Assembly: GCF_000307775.2 (NCBI RefSeq)
Contig: NZ_KK020676.1
Location: 1,261,767-1,325,766, forward strand
DNA: 64,000 bases
Origin: Stutzerimonas stutzeri KOS6
GTDB taxonomy: Bacteria > Pseudomonadota > Gammaproteobacteria > Pseudomonadales > Pseudomonadaceae
Direction of reading: 5' to 3'
In this document: piece by piece, positions 40,742-49,732 of the stretch
How the letters are laid out: each line of letters begins with the position of its first letter
Position numbering within the stretch: the stretch's first letter is position 1
Notes under the pieces: model-generated
What the model was told of the DNA's origin: nothing
What the model saw: only the letters and a program-made list of their open reading frames with translations
The model's database searches: none
Translations under genes and position numbers: made by a program

Positions 40742-41311
40742 ATGCAGCAGCGCGCCCGCGCCTTCACGCTGATCGAGCTGCTGGTGGTGATCGTCCTGCT
40801 GGGCATTCTGGTCAGCGTGGCGGTGCTCAGCGTCGGCGGTTCGAGCACCTCGCGCGAGCTGCGTGACGAGGCGCGGCGGCTGGCGGCGCTGATCGGCGTG
40901 CTCAGCGACGAGGCGGTGCTCGACAGTCGCGAATACGGCCTGCTGGTCAACAGCGAGGGCTATCGCGTACTGCGCTACGACGAGGCGGCCACGCGCTGGC
41001 GGGAAGTCGAGCGACGCAAGACGCACAAGGTGCCGGAGTGGATGCGCCTGGATCTGGAACTGGATGGCACGCCGCTGGAGCTGCTGGCCCCGACCCAGCG
41101 CGAGGATGACCGGGCCGGGCTGTCCCGAGACAGCGAGCGAGCCGCACGCCGCGCGCCGCGGCAGGAGCCGCAGTTGCTGATTCTCTCCAGTGGCGAGCTG
41201 TCGCCGTTCAGCCTGCGCCTGTCCGAACGCAAGCCGGGTGGCGGAGCCTGGCTGATTGCCAGCGACGGCTTCCGCCTGCCTGAGGCCGAATCCCTTGGAG
41301 ACAGGCGATGA
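40742..41311 (+). CDS. gspH: type II secretion minor pseudopilin GspH
   Basis: This is a 189-residue minor pseudopilin (MQQRARA/FTLIELLVVIVLL). The cleavage site has Ala at -1 in place of the near-invariant Gly; Phe +1 and Glu +5 are kept. The globular part contains the charged stretch TQREDDRAGLSRDSERAARR. It belongs to the tip complex with GspI, J and K. It starts 3 bases after gspG and overlaps gspI by 4 bases. Confidence 0.92.
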   Translation: MQQRARAFTLIELLVVIVLLGILVSVAVLSVGGSSTSRELRDEARRLAALIGVLSDEAVLDSREYGLLVNSEGYRVLRYDEAATRWREVERRKTHKVPEWMRLDLELDGTPLELLAPTQREDDRAGLSRDSERAARRAPRQEPQLLILSSGELSPFSLRLSERKPGGGAWLIASDGFRLPEAESLGDRR

Positions 41312-41727
41312 GCAGGCACCTGGCCAGGGTTGGCCGCGGTTTTACCCTGCTGGAAGTGCTGGTGGCACTGGCGATCTTCGCCAGCGTCTCGGCCGTGGTG
41401 CTCACCGCTGCCGGCCGCAGCCTGAGCAATGCCGGGCGCCTGGAGGAACTGACCCTGGCGAGCTGGATCGCCGACAACCGCATCAGCGAACTGCAGTTGC
41501 AGCAGACTCCGCCTGCCATTGGCCGCGAAACCCAGGCGCTGGAGTACGGTGGCCGTCAGTGGCAGACCCTCAGCGAAATCGAGGCCAGCGCCGACCCCGG
41601 CCTGCTGCGGGTGACCGTCTGGGTTGCGCTGCAGACGTCGCGTGGCCGCAGCGACCCGCTAGCCGAGCACGCGGTCACCAGCCTCAGCGGCTTCATCGGT
41701 GTCGGCCCGGGAGCCGCACGCCAATGA
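41308..41727 (+). CDS. gspI: type II secretion minor pseudopilin GspI
   Basis: This is a 139-residue minor pseudopilin with peptidase site RVGRG/FTLLEVLVALAIFA, then the GspI segment ASWIADNRISELQL. It nucleates the GspI-J-K tip. ATGA overlaps join it to gspH and gspJ, so translation is coupled. Confidence 0.93.
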   Translation: MSRHLARVGRGFTLLEVLVALAIFASVSAVVLTAAGRSLSNAGRLEELTLASWIADNRISELQLQQTPPAIGRETQALEYGGRQWQTLSEIEASADPGLLRVTVWVALQTSRGRSDPLAEHAVTSLSGFIGVGPGAARQ

Positions 41728-42437
41728 ACGCTCGCGCTCGTGCCAGCGCCGGTTTCACCCTGCTCGAACTGCTGATTGCCATCGCCCTGTTCGCACTGCT
41801 CGGCCTCGGTACCTACCGCATGCTCGAAGCGGTGCTGCAAAGCGATGAGGCAGTGCGCGCGCAGGAGCTGCAGTTGCGCGAGCTGAGCCGCGCGGTGTGG
41901 GCCTTCGAACGCGACCTGCAGCAGGTGATCGGGCGACCGATCCGCGATGGCTTTGGTGACGAGCGCAACGCCTTCATCGGCCAGCTCGGCGGCGAGGACG
42001 GCGCGCCGGCGCTGGAACTGACCCGCGCCGGCTGGCGCAACCCCACCGGGCTGCGTCGCGCCAACCTGCAGCGGGTACGCTGGCGCCTGGCCGGGCAGAA
42101 CCTGGAACGGGTCTACTGGGTGGTGCTGGACCGCGACCTCGACAGCGAGCCGCGTGTGCAGCGGGTACTGGAAAACGTGCAGGGCCTGCAGTTGCGCTAT
42201 CTGGACGAGGAGGCGGTGTGGCACGAGGAGTGGCCGCCGTTCGATTTCGGCCGCGGTAGCCCGGCGAATGCGGCCGAGCGCCTGCCGATCGCCCTGGAGC
42301 TGAATATCGAGCACGCCCGCTACGGCCGTATCACTCGCCTGCTGCGCCTGCCCGATGCCGCCGAGCAGGCGACGCAGCAGGCGCTGCCGGGCGCCGAGGG
42401 CGTGCCCGAGCCGTTCGAAGGGGAGCTGCCGCAATGA
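41724..42437 (+). CDS. gspJ: type II secretion minor pseudopilin GspJ
   Basis: This is a 237-residue minor pseudopilin from ATG 41724 (MNARARASAG/FTLLELLIAI); the longer frame from 41256 runs through gspI and has no signature. The middle shows the GspJ pattern ELSRAVWAFERDLQQVIGRP. It is part of the pseudopilus tip complex and overlaps both neighbours by ATGA. Confidence 0.93.
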   Translation: MNARARASAGFTLLELLIAIALFALLGLGTYRMLEAVLQSDEAVRAQELQLRELSRAVWAFERDLQQVIGRPIRDGFGDERNAFIGQLGGEDGAPALELTRAGWRNPTGLRRANLQRVRWRLAGQNLERVYWVVLDRDLDSEPRVQRVLENVQGLQLRYLDEEAVWHEEWPPFDFGRGSPANAAERLPIALELNIEHARYGRITRLLRLPDAAEQATQQALPGAEGVPEPFEGELPQ

Positions 42438-43402
42438 AGCACCAGCGCGGCGTGGCGCTGATCACCGTACTGCTGGTAGTGGCCATCGTCACCGTGGTCA
42501 GCGCGGCGATGGTGGCGCGCCAGCAGCTCAGCATCCGTGCCAGCAGCAACCAGCTGCAGGCGCGTCAGGCCTGGCACTACGCCCTGGGCGGCGAGGCGCT
42601 GGCCCAGGCCATGCTCGCTCGCGATCTGCAGGGCGGCGAGCCCGGTGCCGCCGCGATCGACCATCTCCTCGAGCCCTGGGCGCAGCCGCTACCGGCTTTC
42701 GAGATCGAGCAGGGCGAGATCCGGGTGCGCATCGAGGATCTCGCCGGGCGTTTCAACCTCAACGACCTGCTGCGTGACCAGCAGCCCAACCCCGCTGCCG
42801 TCGCGCAGTTTCGCCGTCTGCTGCTGCGCCTGCAGATCAGCGCGCCCTATGCCGAGCGCCTGCTCGATTGGCTCGATCCCGACCAGCAGCCGAGCGGCGA
42901 GCTGGGCGCCGAGGACAACGCCTACCTCGGCCTCGACGCGCCCTATCGCAGTGCCGGACGCCGGCTCTACGACCTGTCCGAGCTGCGCCTGCTGCTGGAT
43001 ATGCGCGAGGAGGATTTCCAGCGCCTGGCGCCCTATGTCGTCGCGCTGCCGCCGAACGTGCCGCTGAACGTCAACACCGCGAGCCCGATGGTGCTTTCCA
43101 GCCTCAGCGACAACCTCAACCTCGGCGCGGCCGAGTCGCTGGTCGAGCTGCGCCGCGCGGCGCCGTTTCGCAACAGCGCGGCGTTTCTCGCGCAGCCGGC
43201 GCTGGCCGGAACCACGTTGCAGGGCACTGCGCTGGCGGTTGGCAGTCAATTCTTCCAGGCCACCAGCGAAGTGCGCCTAGGCGACCGCCGGCTGGCGCTG
43301 GTCAGCCTGTTGCAACGTGAGCAGGACGGCAGCGTCCGCGTGTTCGCGCGAAATCTCGGTCAGCCTGCCCGGCAGACCCTCCCATCCGACGGAGAACGCT
43401 AG
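42434..43402 (+). CDS. gspK: type II secretion minor pseudopilin GspK
   Basis: This is a 322-residue protein, the large tip pseudopilin (XcpX). The N-terminal site is HQRG/VALITVLLVVAIVTV, with Val at +1 and no Glu at +5, which is normal for GspK. The rest holds the inserted alpha domain (LAGRFNLNDLLRDQQPNP, NVPLNVNTASPMVLSSL with its helix-hairpin-helix). It caps the pseudopilus. Confidence 0.94.
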   Translation: MKHQRGVALITVLLVVAIVTVVSAAMVARQQLSIRASSNQLQARQAWHYALGGEALAQAMLARDLQGGEPGAAAIDHLLEPWAQPLPAFEIEQGEIRVRIEDLAGRFNLNDLLRDQQPNPAAVAQFRRLLLRLQISAPYAERLLDWLDPDQQPSGELGAEDNAYLGLDAPYRSAGRRLYDLSELRLLLDMREEDFQRLAPYVVALPPNVPLNVNTASPMVLSSLSDNLNLGAAESLVELRRAAPFRNSAAFLAQPALAGTTLQGTALAVGSQFFQATSEVRLGDRRLALVSLLQREQDGSVRVFARNLGQPARQTLPSDGER

Positions 43403-43405
43403 ACC

Positions 43406-44539
43406 ATGGATTGCCTGTTTCTGCCCGCCGAATGCCCGGCCCGACTCGACGCCGAGACCCGCGTCTACTGGCTGCCAAAAGACGAACCCGGCCGCTGGCA
43501 GCCACTGGGCGAATGCGCCGCAGGCAACGCTGCGATCAGCCTGATCCTGCCGGCGGAAGTCTGCAGCTTTTTCGCCGTCACCCTGCCGACGCGCAAGGCG
43601 CGCTGGATGCAGCAGGCGCTGGCCTACGCCGCCGAGGAGCTGCTGGCGGAGAACGTCGACGATCTGCATCTGGCCCTCGGCGAAGCACTGCCGGACGGCC
43701 GCCAGAGGGTCGTGGCGATCCGCCGCCAGCTGCTGGATGACTGGCTTGGCCAGTTGCGCGAGCTGGGCCTGCTGATCGTGGCGATTCATGTCGACGCCGA
43801 TCTGCTGCCGCGGGAGGGCACGCAGCTGTTGTTCATCGGTGAGCGTGGCCTGCTCGGCGGCAGTGGCGAAACGCGGCTGGCCTTCGCCACCCAAGATTGG
43901 CCGCAGCTGTCCGGCCTCTGCCCGGCGCCCTGGCAGGCCCAGGGCAGCGCCGCCGAGCCGCCGCAGGCACTGGACGACTATCGGCAACTGGATGATCCCT
44001 ACGGATTTCTCGCCAGCCAGCGCGCGGCGGCAGTCAATCTCGCCCAGGGCGACTTCGCCGTGGAGGTCGGCAATACCGGGCTCGGTTACTGGAAGCCGCT
44101 GTTCGCCGTGGCCGGGCTGGTTCTGCTGTTGCAGCTGGGCTTCAACCTGGGCCAGGCCTGGTACTTCCAGCGTCAGGGCGATGCCTATGCCGAGGCCAGC
44201 CTGGCGCTGTACCGCGAGCTGTTTCCCGAGGACATCCGCATCGTCAACCTGCGCGCGCAGTTCGACGATCATCTGGCCCGTGGCAGCGGCGGCCAGGCCG
44301 GCTTCCTGCGCCTGCTCGACCATGCGGCTGCAGCGCTGGAGGACGGCATTCCGGTGACCGTCGGCCAGCTCGACTACAACCTGGACCGGGGCGACCTGGC
44401 CTTGCAAGTGCAGGCCATGGACTTCGCCACGCTGGAAACCCTGCGTCGGCGCCTGGATGACACCGGCCAGAGCGTACAGCTGGGCTCGGCCAGCCGCGAA
44501 GGCGACGGTGTCAGTGCCCGCGTGGTCATCGGAGGCTGA
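43406..44539 (+). CDS. gspL: type II secretion protein GspL
   Basis: This is a 377-residue bitopic protein. A cytoplasmic actin-like domain (residues 1-225; LPTRKARWMQQALAYAAEEL) binds GspE; one transmembrane helix follows (LFAVAGLVLLLQLGFNLG, about residue 232-250), then a periplasmic ferredoxin-like domain that pairs with GspM. It starts 3 bases after gspK, and its stop overlaps gspM by one base. Confidence 0.92.
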   Translation: MDCLFLPAECPARLDAETRVYWLPKDEPGRWQPLGECAAGNAAISLILPAEVCSFFAVTLPTRKARWMQQALAYAAEELLAENVDDLHLALGEALPDGRQRVVAIRRQLLDDWLGQLRELGLLIVAIHVDADLLPREGTQLLFIGERGLLGGSGETRLAFATQDWPQLSGLCPAPWQAQGSAAEPPQALDDYRQLDDPYGFLASQRAAAVNLAQGDFAVEVGNTGLGYWKPLFAVAGLVLLLQLGFNLGQAWYFQRQGDAYAEASLALYRELFPEDIRIVNLRAQFDDHLARGSGGQAGFLRLLDHAAAALEDGIPVTVGQLDYNLDRGDLALQVQAMDFATLETLRRRLDDTGQSVQLGSASREGDGVSARVVIGG

Positions 44540-45060
44540 TGATGAATCTCAAGCAGCAACTGGCCGTGCGCCTCGCCGACTCACCGCTGTGGCAGCGCTG
44601 GCAACGTCTGGCGCCCCGCGAACGGACCTCGCTGAGCCTGCTCGGCGCCTTTCTGCTCGCCGTGCTGTTCTATCTCTGGCTCTGGCTCTGGCTGCCGGCG
44701 CAGCGCCAGGCCGCCGAGGCGAGTGCCTATTACCAGCAGCAGCGCGAGCTGCATGCCTACATGGCGCAGAACACCGAGCTGGCGCGACAGCTGCAGCGCA
44801 GCAATCAGGTCGAATTGGCGCCGGAACAGCTGCAGGGGGTGATCACCGAAAGTGCGCAGCAGGGCAACCTGTTGATCGAGAGCTTCGACAACGGCAGCGA
44901 CGGCAGCCTGCAAGTCAGTCTGCCCGGTGCCTCCTACGCGCTGCTGTTGCGCTGGTTCGGCACGCTGCAAGGGCAGGGCGTGAGTGTCGCCGACGTCAGC
45001 CTGGAGCGTGCCGGCGAGGGGCTGGTGAACGCTCGGGTGAGCTTTCGTGCAGGGAGCTGA
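44539..45060 (+). CDS. gspM: type II secretion protein GspM
   Basis: This is a 173-residue bitopic protein. It has a short cytoplasmic N-terminus (WQRWQRLAPRERTSLSLLGA), one transmembrane helix ending in the Trp-rich YLWLWLWLPAQR, then a coiled-coil linker and a ferredoxin-like periplasmic domain. Two ATGs (44539, 44542) follow GGAGG; either may be used. It ends the operon; no gspN or prepilin peptidase gene follows. Confidence 0.92.
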   Translation: MMNLKQQLAVRLADSPLWQRWQRLAPRERTSLSLLGAFLLAVLFYLWLWLWLPAQRQAAEASAYYQQQRELHAYMAQNTELARQLQRSNQVELAPEQLQGVITESAQQGNLLIESFDNGSDGSLQVSLPGASYALLLRWFGTLQGQGVSVADVSLERAGEGLVNARVSFRAGS

Positions 45061-45123
45061 TGACTGCGGACCAGGGTTCGCCGCATGGCATCGTGGCAGT
45101 GCAGCTCCCGCGGCGCGGCGCCA

Positions 45124-46527
45124 TCATTGCGGCGGGTTGAACTGCATTGCCAGGCCGCGCAGCGCAGCCTCGGCGGCGAACACCCTGGTCACCGCCTCGT
45201 TGGCCTTCTCATGGGTGATGCCCAAGCGGTCTAGCAGCTGCTGCGGCACCTCGACGTCCGGCCCGCTGCCGATACCGCGATTGCGCAGCATGCGTACCGC
45301 CAGGCAGACCAGGTTCGGATAAGTCGCATCCTCGCCGGTATAGTCCGGATCGTTCTGGAAGCGCAGGGCGGCCGCCAGTTCCTCCGGCATGCCCCACAGG
45401 CGCATCAGCCAGGCACCGATCTGCTCGCGGGTGATGCCCAGCAGGTGCTGCTCGACATGGCTGTGCGACAGGTGCGGGTTGGCTTCCAGGTGTCGGCAGA
45501 TCAGCGAGAAATGCGGTGGGAAGACGTGGGCCAGCACCAGATAACCGAAGCTGTGCAGCAGCCCTGCAAGGTAGCTCAGGCCCGGCTCGGGACGTTGCTC
45601 GCGGGGGATGGCGCGGGTCAGGCCCTCGATCACCGCAGCGGTGTAGATCGCCTGTTGCCAATAGGGCGTGGCGTCCTGCGGCTTGTCCTTGGGCAGGCTC
45701 AGCGTCTTGCCCAGGGCGAGGCCCAGGGCGAGGTTGATTACCAGGTCGAAGCCCAGCACGCGGACAATGGCGTCTTCCACCGAGCGGATACGCCCGGGCG
45801 CGGCGTAGTAGGGCGAGGCCGCCCAGCTGATCACCTGCGCGGCAAGGGCCGGGTCGGTTTCCACCACGCCGGTGATATCGTCGACGCTGGCATCGGGATT
45901 GACTCGCAGCTTGATGATCTTCTGCGCGGTGTGCGAAAGCGGCGGAATCTCGATGGTTTCTTCCAGGCGTTTCTGGATGCGTCGGGCAGTGAAGCTTTGC
46001 ACCGCCAGGCTGATTTCCTCGCGGTCGTCGTCCGGACGATCCAGGTTCGGCCGGATGGCGCTCAGTGGCATGGCAAAGTTGCCGGCGCTGGCCTTGTTCA
46101 GCATGCGCTTGAAGTCGCCGCTGGCAACCTCCACCAGCAACCCGGGCTGGCCGGATTCCACCAGCAGCCTTGGCTGTTGCAGCAGGCGCTCTTCGTACAG
46201 GCAGGGCGAGCTGGTCAGCGGCGGCAGGCCCGGCAGGACGCTCAGTTCGTGCTTGCCGAGCATGCGCGCCAGACGCTCCGGTTTGACCGCAGCCAGGTCG
46301 CGTCCCGTGAGTTCGGTGAGGCGCGCCAGGTCGAGCATGTGATTCTGCGGAAAGAGCACCAGCATCGCGCCGATGACGTCATCCAGCAGTACCGCCTGTA
46401 CGCGTTGCTCGGCGGGAAAGTGGGGACGGTCGCGCTGGATCCGGTAACTCACCCCAAGGTCTTTCAGGAGCTTGGTGATCAGCAGGGGCAGTTCGGCGCA
46501 GCTTTCGGTGTCGACAGCAGAATTCAT
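45124..46527 (-). CDS. YbaK-type plus HDOD domain protein
   Basis: This is a 467-residue protein with two parts. Residues about 12-155 look like a YbaK/aminoacyl-tRNA-deacylase-like domain (LLKDLGVSYRIQRDRPHFPA, then DDVIGAMLVLFPQNHMLDLA). Residues about 190-440 are an HDOD domain (LEETIEIPPLSHTAQKIIKL, then DPALAAQVISWAASPYYAAP, SVEDAIVRVLGFDLVINLAL). HDOD domains lack phosphodiesterase activity and act in signalling and gene control. The combination occurs in pseudomonads and its role is unknown. It ends convergent to gspM; no terminator is clear in the 63-base gap. Confidence 0.85.
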   Translation of the reverse strand: MNSAVDTESCAELPLLITKLLKDLGVSYRIQRDRPHFPAEQRVQAVLLDDVIGAMLVLFPQNHMLDLARLTELTGRDLAAVKPERLARMLGKHELSVLPGLPPLTSSPCLYEERLLQQPRLLVESGQPGLLVEVASGDFKRMLNKASAGNFAMPLSAIRPNLDRPDDDREEISLAVQSFTARRIQKRLEETIEIPPLSHTAQKIIKLRVNPDASVDDITGVVETDPALAAQVISWAASPYYAAPGRIRSVEDAIVRVLGFDLVINLALGLALGKTLSLPKDKPQDATPYWQQAIYTAAVIEGLTRAIPREQRPEPGLSYLAGLLHSFGYLVLAHVFPPHFSLICRHLEANPHLSHSHVEQHLLGITREQIGAWLMRLWGMPEELAAALRFQNDPDYTGEDATYPNLVCLAVRMLRNRGIGSGPDVEVPQQLLDRLGITHEKANEAVTRVFAAEAALRGLAMQFNPPQ

Positions 46528-46602
46528 GGGCGGGCCTGTTATGGTTATCTGCCGCAGTATAGCGAAGCCGTCACGCCCGTATGTTACAGCGACGAGCGGT
46601 TG

Positions 46603-48675
46603 TCATACCTGACCGTATTCCTGGCCATGACGCAGCCAGCGCTCCAGCAGCGGACTGACGTGCTGCGGCCAGCGCGCCAGCAGCTCCTGCGCGGCATCAC
46701 GCACCGCCGGCAGCAGCTCGGCATCGCGCATCAGGTCGGCCACCTTGAACTGCAGCAGGCCGGTCTGGCGGGTGCCGAGCATCTCGCCGGGGCCGCGCAG
46801 CTCCAGGTCCTTTTCGGCGATCAGGAAGCCGTCACAGGTTTCGCGCATGATCGCCAGTCGCTCGCGGCCCAGTTGCGACAGCGGTGGATGGTAGAGCAGC
46901 ACGCAATGGCTGGCCGCGCTGCCGCGGCCGACCCGCCCGCGCAGCTGGTGCAGCTGGGCCAGCCCCAGTCGTTCCGGGTTCTCGATGATCATCAGGCTGG
47001 CGTTGGGCACGTCGACACCGACCTCGATCACCGTGGTGGCGACCAGCAGTTGCAGCTCGCCGCGCTTGAACTGTTCCATCACCGCAGCTTTCTCGGCCGG
47101 CTTCATGCGCCCGTGGATCAGCCCGACGCGCAGCCCGACGAGGGCGGCCGAAAGGTCCTCGTAGGTGGTTTCCGCGGCCTGGCAGGTGAGCTCCTCGGAT
47201 TCCTCGATCAGCGTACACACCCAGTACGCCTGGCGACCTTCGTTGCAGGCGATGCGTACCCGCTCGATCACTTCCAGGCGGCGGCTGTCGGCGATCACCA
47301 GGGTGTTCACCGGGGTGCGGCCCGGCGGCAGTTCGTCGAGGATCGAGGTGTCGAGATCGGCATAGGCGCTCATCGCCAGGGTGCGCGGGATCGGCGTGGC
47401 GGTCATGATCAACTGGTGCGGGCAGAGCCGTCCGTCGATGCCCTTCTGGCGCAGGGCCAGGCGCTGTTGCACGCCGAAGCGGTGCTGCTCGTCGATGATC
47501 ACCAGCGCCAGGCGCTGGAATACCACTTCGTCCTGGAACAGCGCGTGGGTGCCGACCACCATCGGACAGCCGCCGGCGATCTGTGCCAGCGCGCTGGCGC
47601 GAGCCTTGCCCTTGAGCTTGCCGGCCAGCCAGGCGACCTCGATGCCGAGCGGCTCCAGCCACTTGCCGAAGTTGAGAAAGTGCTGCTCGGCAAGAATCTC
47701 GGTCGGTGCCATCAGCGCCACCTGATAGCCCGCCTCGAGCGCCTGCAGCGCGGCAAGGGCGGCGACCACCGTCTTGCCGGCGCCGACGTCGCCCTGCACC
47801 AGACGCAGCATCGGCTCGTCCTGGGCCAGGTCGTAGGCGATCTCGGCGCCGACGCGCAGCTGCGCGCCGGTGGGGCTGAAGCCGAGGTTGGAGAGAAAGC
47901 GCTGCGGCAACCGTTGCGCTGGCGGCAGCGCCGGCGCCTGCTGGGCGCGGACTCGCTCGCGCAGGCGTTGCAGCGACAGCTGGTGGGTCAGCAGCTCCTC
48001 GAAGGCCAGGCGGTGTTGCGCCCAGTGGCGGCCTTCGGCGAGCTCCTCCAGGTTGGCATCGGCCGGAGGCCGGTGCAGGTAGCGCAATGCCTGGTCCAGC
48101 GGCCCGAGCCGATAGTCGCGGGCCAGCTCCGGCGGTAGCCAGTCGGGCAGGCTATGCGGGCCGAGCCGGCTCAGTGCCTGTTCGCTGAGGTTGCGCAGGC
48201 GCTGCTGGGTCAGGCCCTCGGTGGTCGGGTAGATCGGAGTCAGGGTCTGCTCGACGGGGGCCGGCTCGCCGGTCAGCGCGCGGTATTCGGGATGGTAGAT
48301 CTCCAGCCCTGAGGCGCCGGGACGGGCTTCGCCGTAGCAGCGCAGCTGGGTGCCGCGCTTCATGGCCTCCTTCTGCGCCTGGCTGAAATGATAGAAGCGC
48401 AGGCTGAGGGTGCCGCTGCCGTCCTGCAGGCGCACCAGCAGGCTGCGCCGGCGGCCCATGACGATATCGGCGCCGGAAACCACGCCTTCGACCACCGCGT
48501 CCTGGCCCGGGCGCAGCGCGCCGATGGGCACTACGCGGGTGCGGTCCTGGTAGCGCAGCGGCAGGTGGAACAACACGTCCTGCAGGGTTTCCAGGCCGAC
48601 CCTGGCGAGCTTTTCGGCCAGCGCGGCGCCGACGCCCTTGAGTGCGGTGACCGGAGTGGCCGCCAGTTCGCTCAT
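46603..48675 (-). CDS. recG: ATP-dependent DNA helicase RecG
   Basis: This is a 690-residue helicase that remodels stalled replication forks and recombination intermediates. An N-terminal wedge/OB domain is present (TALKGVGAALAEKLARVGLE, then RTRVVPIGALRPGQDAVVEG); helicase motifs are QGDVGAGKTVVAALAA (I), IDEQHRFGVQQR (II, DExH form DEQH), MTATPIPRTLA (III), and LHQLRGRVGRG (VI). It starts 4 bases after the oxyR stop, the oxyR-recG operon known in P. aeruginosa. Confidence 0.97.
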   Translation of the reverse strand: MSELAATPVTALKGVGAALAEKLARVGLETLQDVLFHLPLRYQDRTRVVPIGALRPGQDAVVEGVVSGADIVMGRRRSLLVRLQDGSGTLSLRFYHFSQAQKEAMKRGTQLRCYGEARPGASGLEIYHPEYRALTGEPAPVEQTLTPIYPTTEGLTQQRLRNLSEQALSRLGPHSLPDWLPPELARDYRLGPLDQALRYLHRPPADANLEELAEGRHWAQHRLAFEELLTHQLSLQRLRERVRAQQAPALPPAQRLPQRFLSNLGFSPTGAQLRVGAEIAYDLAQDEPMLRLVQGDVGAGKTVVAALAALQALEAGYQVALMAPTEILAEQHFLNFGKWLEPLGIEVAWLAGKLKGKARASALAQIAGGCPMVVGTHALFQDEVVFQRLALVIIDEQHRFGVQQRLALRQKGIDGRLCPHQLIMTATPIPRTLAMSAYADLDTSILDELPPGRTPVNTLVIADSRRLEVIERVRIACNEGRQAYWVCTLIEESEELTCQAAETTYEDLSAALVGLRVGLIHGRMKPAEKAAVMEQFKRGELQLLVATTVIEVGVDVPNASLMIIENPERLGLAQLHQLRGRVGRGSAASHCVLLYHPPLSQLGRERLAIMRETCDGFLIAEKDLELRGPGEMLGTRQTGLLQFKVADLMRDAELLPAVRDAAQELLARWPQHVSPLLERWLRHGQEYGQV

Positions 48676-48679
48676 GGCC

Positions 48680-49600
48680 TCAGGCTTTCGCCGCTGGCGG
48701 CTTGCCTACCGAGCACAGGCGGATCGAGTCGGCGAGGATCTCGATCGCCTTGGGCCGCGGAAAGCTGGCACGCCAGGCGATCGCCACGGTGCGGAACGGC
48801 ACTGGCGGCGTCAGCGGGCGAATCTCCAGTACGCCCGGCGAATAGTGATGGCTCTCCACCGCCGAGAGCGGCAGGATCGACACGCCCAGGCCCGAGGCGA
48901 CCATGTGGCGGATGGTTTCCAGCGAACTGGACTCCACCGTGGTGTGGCTCGGCGCCTCGCCCTTGCGCGTGGTCGGGCAGGCTTCGAGCACCTGATCGCG
49001 GAAGCAGTGGCCTTCGCCGAGCAGCAGCAGGCTCTTGTCGTTGAGCATCTCGGCGTCGATGGTTTCCTTGGCGGTCCACGGATGGTCGGCCGGCATCAGT
49101 ACGTAGAACGGCTCGTCGTACAGCGGCTTGGTCAGTACGTCGGCTTCCTGGAACGGCAGCGCGACGATGATCGCGTCCAGCTCGCCGGTGCGCAGCTTGT
49201 CGCGCAGGATGTGGGTGAAGTTTTCCTCGATGTACAGCGGCATGTCCGGCGCCACGCGGTGCAACTGCGGGATCAGGTGCGGGAACATGTAGGGCCCGAC
49301 GGTATAGATGGCGCCGACCTTGAGCGGCGCAGCCAGCTGGTTCTTGCCGACCTGGGCCAGCTCACGGATGCTTTGCGCCTGCTCCAGCACCTTCTGCGCC
49401 TGGGTCACGATGCCTTCGCCGACCGGCGTCAGGCGCACGGCGCTCTTGGTGCGCTCGAAGATCAGAACGCCCAGCTCGTCCTCGAGCTTCTTGACGCCAA
49501 CCGACAGGGTTGGCTGACTGACGTGGCAGCGTTCGGCGGCGCGGCCGAAGTGCTGTTCCTGGGCAAGGGTGACGATATAGCGCAGTTCGGTCAGAGTCAT
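48680..49600 (-). CDS. oxyR: hydrogen peroxide-sensing regulator OxyR
   Basis: This is a 306-residue LysR-type regulator from ATG 49600 (MTLTELRYIVTLAQEQHFGR), the standard OxyR start; the ATG three codons earlier is less likely. The DNA-binding domain is AAERCHVSQPTLSVGVKKLE. The redox pair lies in GEGHCFRDQVLEACP, which places the cysteines exactly at 199 and 208 as in E. coli. Oxidation by peroxide forms the disulfide and activates catalase and peroxiredoxin genes. It is co-transcribed with recG. Confidence 0.97.
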   Translation of the reverse strand: MTLTELRYIVTLAQEQHFGRAAERCHVSQPTLSVGVKKLEDELGVLIFERTKSAVRLTPVGEGIVTQAQKVLEQAQSIRELAQVGKNQLAAPLKVGAIYTVGPYMFPHLIPQLHRVAPDMPLYIEENFTHILRDKLRTGELDAIIVALPFQEADVLTKPLYDEPFYVLMPADHPWTAKETIDAEMLNDKSLLLLGEGHCFRDQVLEACPTTRKGEAPSHTTVESSSLETIRHMVASGLGVSILPLSAVESHHYSPGVLEIRPLTPPVPFRTVAIAWRASFPRPKAIEILADSIRLCSVGKPPAAKA

Positions 49601-49732
49601 AGTCAGCATCCATCAAAGTGCCTGCAAGCATAGCCTTTTGCGTAGCGCATAACCAAGCCATCGGCATGCTGCGAAAGCCGGTAAACTCGGCTACATGCAC
49701 CCGCATAGCGGGACCACCTGAGGGAGCGGAAC

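Noticed and set aside
45445-48138. An 897-codon plus-strand frame opposite the HDOD gene and recG
   Set aside because: It spans two unrelated minus-strand genes and the promoter between them; the composition is typical of a shadow frame.
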